This document shows positions 61,432 to 64,000 of a stretch of DNA of 64,000 nt, piece after piece. The number at the start of each line of letters is the position of its first letter. The first letter of the stretch is position 1. Position numbers and translations under genes: made by a program. The notes beneath the pieces were generated by a model. That model searched no databases, had not been told where the DNA came from, and saw only the letters and a program-made list of their open reading frames with translations. This DNA comes from UBA6623 sp965238125 (lineage in GTDB: Bacteria > Acidobacteriota > Terriglobia > Bryobacterales > UBA6623): assembly GCA_965238125.1 (NCBI GenBank), contig OZ250179.1, positions 4,154,001 through 4,218,000 of the forward strand, in the 5' to 3' direction.

Positions 61432-61459
61432 ATTGTAGCAGGAGGGGAAGGGGTGTCAA
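61432..61459 (-). promoter_or_regulatory. Strong sigma70-type promoter of the HTH gene
   Basis: Minus strand: TTGACA (61454-61459), 16-bp spacer, TACAAT (61432-61437). Close to full consensus. The -35 box overlaps the stop codon of the upstream TPR gene. Confidence 0.75.
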
Positions 61460-62000
61460 GAGCAGCCCATCTGCTGCGCCGCTTTCTCCCGTATCGCCTT
61501 GGCCCGAGCTTCCATCTGTACCGCCTCGGTCTCTCGGTTCATATCGCGCAGCAACGTGGTGTAGTTCTCCAGGCTCGCGGCCACGTTGAGGTGTTCGGGA
61601 CCCAGGGCTTTCTCCACGATCGCTAGGGCGCGCTGGTAGAGTCGCTCGGCTTTGGCGTACTTGGCTTGGGTGTAGTAGACGGAGGCGAGGTTGTTAAGGA
61701 TCACAGCTACGTCGAGGTGCTCGGGGCCCAGGGCTTTCTCCACGATCGCTAGGGCGCGCTGGTAGAGTCGCTCGGCTTCGGCGTACTTGCCTTGGGCGTT
61801 GTAGACGTTTGTTAGGTTGTCGAGGCTGATGCCTAGGCGGGGGTCTTCTGGTTCGAAGTTTTTCGCTTCTTCCAGAGCGGTCAAGAGAGAGTCCTCAGCC
61901 TCGGCATAGCGGCCCTGGTTTAATGCTTCGCACCCTCGGTCATTGGCGAGCCTCCACGCGCGGGAAAAGTAACGCTTCCACCACGATCTGATCTCTTTGA
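61456..62000 (-). pseudogene. C-terminal TPR part of a 245-aa gene split by IS1380 copy 6
   Basis: 179 codons: EIRSWWKRYFSRAWRLANDRG, then three to four 42-residue TPRs (LYQRALAIVEKALGPEHLDVA pattern) and KAIREKAAQQMG. Removing 62001-63667 and one TTTGA restores the frame to the zinc-ribbon part at 63668-63865. The full protein would be a zinc-ribbon, linker and TPR interaction protein. Confidence 0.9.
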
Positions 62001-63667
62001 CCCGCATTTTCAATTTGATGTATGAGCTTCAGACCATCCAGCGACCTTCAGCGTCTTTATTGATAGGGGCTAGAGCCCGATAAGGACGCCATGGAGGTCA
62101 ACACCCGATGGGTGAAAAAGAAAACAAGCCGTTTCAGCTCACGTTCAATGGATTTCTCAAAGTCGATTTCCAAGGATCGCGAGTCACCTCGGATGGCGGT
62201 CTGATTCTCGTTCGCGAACTGGATGAACGACTCGGACTCGGGAAGCTGATCGACGAGCATCTCAGCGACTCGCGACAAGGCTTGAACAAGAAGTTCCCGC
62301 TGGCCGATCTGCTGCGGCAGTCGGTCTACAGCCGACTCGCTGGCTACGAGGACCTCAATGACGCCGTTCGAGTATCCGCCGATCCGACCTTTCGCTTGAT
62401 CGGCTCGAAGAGGAACTGGGATCGCGGAGCAGCCTTGACCTCGACGCTGCATGGCTTCGAGACGGAGATGCTGGCGAGCGAAGAGAACTTGCTGGGGCTG
62501 ATGGCAGTGAACCGGGAGCTGGTCGCGCAAGCCGAAGCTCCCGACGGTTCAGACCGCGTGGTGCTCGACATGGACTCCACGGAGAGCCCCGTCCACGGCC
62601 AACAGGAAGGCAGTGCCTACAACGGCCATTTTGAGTCCCTCTGCTATCACCCGCTGTTGCTGTTCAACCAGCACGGCGACTGCCTAGGCGCGAAGCTGCG
62701 TCCCGGCAACGTGCACAGCGCCGAGGACTGGGACGAGCTGCTACTGCCGGAGATCGAACGACAACAGGCGGAGGGCAAACAGGTGACGTTCCGCGCCGAC
62801 GCCGCCTTCGCCAAGCCCGAGATCTACGAGGCGATGGAGGAGCGCGGCGTGGACTACGTGATTCGCATCCCGGCGAACAAGAGCCTGGAGTTGGAGATCG
62901 AGGACATCCTGTTTCGGCCACCGGGCAGGCCGAACGCCAAGCCCCTAGTGCGCTACAAGAGTTTTCGCTATCAGGCCGAGAGCTGGTCGAAGGCAAGGCG
63001 AGTTGTCGCCAAGGTCGAGCATCACCAGGGCGAACTATTCCCGCGCGTCGGATTTGTCGTGACGAGCATGAGCTTGCCGAGCCGCTCGGTCGTGCGGTTC
63101 TACAACAAGCGCGGCACGGCGGAGCAGTGGATCAAAGAAGGCAAACAGGCCACGCACTGGACCCGCTTGTCGTGTCACCGCTTCCGAGCCAACGAGGTAC
63201 GGCTGCAACTCAGCGTGCCGGCCTACAACCTGGGCAACCTGTGGCGGCGGCTAGGGCTGCCGCAGCGAATCAAAAGCTGGTCGCTAACGAGTTTACAACA
63301 CAGGTTGATGAAGACCGGCGGTCGGCTGGTCAAGCATGCTCGCTACTACTGGTTGCTGCTGGCGGAGGGGCATCTGAACCGGCGGCTGTTCGGTGCACAT
63401 GCTGCATAGGATCTGGGCGCTGCCTGTGCCGGGTGGGTAGCGTTGCCCGGGCGAGGATCAACAGTTTTTGGCTCCAAAAAGGTTTCGCAGGGAGCAGTGT
63501 CGGCCGGAGCGCCGTTCAGTCCGCTCAATCAACGTCTGTGAGCGGACGGACGAGCCCTGGCGCCTACCGGCGGAGGTGATGTGCAGGGTTCAGCGTGAAA
63601 AGACGTGGTATTCGGCGCAGCGGGGGTGTATCCTGTGACCGGGCCAGGGCCAAAATGGAAATCCTGG
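62001..63667 (+). mobile_element. IS1380-family copy 6 (type A), with target duplication
   Basis: 1,667 bp, same ends as copy 3, flanked by TTTGA (61996-62000, 63668-63672). One base longer than copy 3 because of an insertion near the end of the transposase gene. Confidence 0.96.
62108..63409 (+). CDS. IS1380-family transposase with frameshifted C-terminus (copy 6)
   Basis: 433 codons. The DDE residues are intact. A 1-bp insertion at about 63395 (GGTGCACATG in place of GGTGACATG) replaces the last 13 residues with AHAA. Loss of the extreme C-terminus may or may not abolish activity. Confidence 0.92.
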   Translation: MGEKENKPFQLTFNGFLKVDFQGSRVTSDGGLILVRELDERLGLGKLIDEHLSDSRQGLNKKFPLADLLRQSVYSRLAGYEDLNDAVRVSADPTFRLIGSKRNWDRGAALTSTLHGFETEMLASEENLLGLMAVNRELVAQAEAPDGSDRVVLDMDSTESPVHGQQEGSAYNGHFESLCYHPLLLFNQHGDCLGAKLRPGNVHSAEDWDELLLPEIERQQAEGKQVTFRADAAFAKPEIYEAMEERGVDYVIRIPANKSLELEIEDILFRPPGRPNAKPLVRYKSFRYQAESWSKARRVVAKVEHHQGELFPRVGFVVTSMSLPSRSVVRFYNKRGTAEQWIKEGKQATHWTRLSCHRFRANEVRLQLSVPAYNLGNLWRRLGLPQRIKSWSLTSLQHRLMKTGGRLVKHARYYWLLLAEGHLNRRLFGAHAA

Positions 63668-63865
63668 TTTGAATGTCCAAATACCGAAGATGAGTCTTGG
63701 CGGCCAAATTCCGAACGGCGTCCAGTAGCCTGGCTCTTCGCTGTCGCGCTTGTCTGTGAGGCCAATTCCGTATGGAACTTCCACTTTCCCGCTTGCGAAA
63801 TCATACCCACAATCACAGCGTTGGGCTGTCTCGGGGTTGATGAGTCTACAGCGCGGGCATTGCAT
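63668..63865 (-). pseudogene. N-terminal zinc-ribbon part of a gene split by IS1380 copy 6
   Basis: 66 codons from ATG at 63865 (AGGAG 12 nt upstream): a zinc ribbon MQCPRCRLINPETAQRCDCGYDF, a linker, and an aromatic segment (YWTPFGIWPPRLIFGIWTFK) up to the IS border. Continues in frame into the TPR part at 61995. Translation today would end in IS sequence. Confidence 0.88.
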
Positions 63866-64000
63866 CGGTCATGGCCACTCCTGGAGCGCGGTGGCCTTGG
63901 TGGTCTGGAAAAAATGAAACAAAATGACTGTATCAGATCAACGCTACGGGTGGGCATTCCGGCCGGGAAGCCTTGCACTGTTAATGTTTACTTCGGCGAT
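63866..64000. other. Right-edge non-coding sequence
   Basis: 135 bp upstream of the zinc-ribbon gene. It presumably holds that gene's promoter; no other feature is visible before the window ends. Confidence 0.4.

Overview
The window is high-GC bacterial chromosome from a Gram-negative, probably free-living organism. Export systems with periplasmic adaptors, a TonB-domain protein, an M36 metallopeptidase with Asp/Cys-rich repeats, eukaryote-like Ser/Thr kinases fused to TPR modules, and a cinA / NHL-propeller / pgpA / yacG-like / rimO cluster together suggest Acidobacteriota or a neighbouring phylum. This placement is inferred from gene content only. There are no rRNA or tRNA genes and no CRISPR array.

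Layout: 0-13.9 kb is mostly core genes: the 5' part of a DASS/SLC13 anion transporter, gyrA, thioredoxin, a central carbon group (truncated transketolase, fused transaldolase-phosphoglucose isomerase, class I fructose bisphosphatase), a rhomboid protease, an orphan antitoxin-like RHH protein, an FAH-family hydrolase, a thioesterase and a TPR/TonB protein. At 13.98-21.4 kb one M36 metallopeptidase gene is split in two by a 4,800-bp insertion carrying two IS1380-family copies and CBS-domain genes. At 21.6-33.5 kb there is an IS110 element, an enolase-superfamily enzyme, the cinA-to-rimO cluster, an ABC-2 permease, a DUF4159 protein and a hybrid histidine kinase. At 33.6-39.5 kb there are a dehydratase relic, a Ser/Thr kinase with TPRs, an IS630 element and a kinase relic. 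At 40-50 kb there are sugar metabolism genes, a three-gene ABC export operon, a PQQ-type propeller and a MetX-like secreted hydrolase, separated by hairpin-rich repeats. From 51.5 kb to the end the region is dominated by IS1380 copies, which break a 341-aa gene and a 245-aa zinc-ribbon/TPR gene and truncate two others, and by a phage-like HTH/HNH pair.

The most striking result is that three genes can be rebuilt exactly in frame by removing an insertion plus one 5-bp target duplication (TTGGA, TTCGA, TTTGA). The first of these insertions is a 4.8-kb unit with one genuine IS end and one non-canonical end. That is the pattern expected of ISEcp1-like mobilisation of neighbouring DNA by an IS1380-family element. 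Other notable structure includes a dispersed two-hairpin repeat with compensatory base changes, a second family of composite palindromic repeats, and a duplicated promoter-operator-attenuator leader at 60.25-61.46 kb. All assignments come from reading the sequence; no database search was possible.
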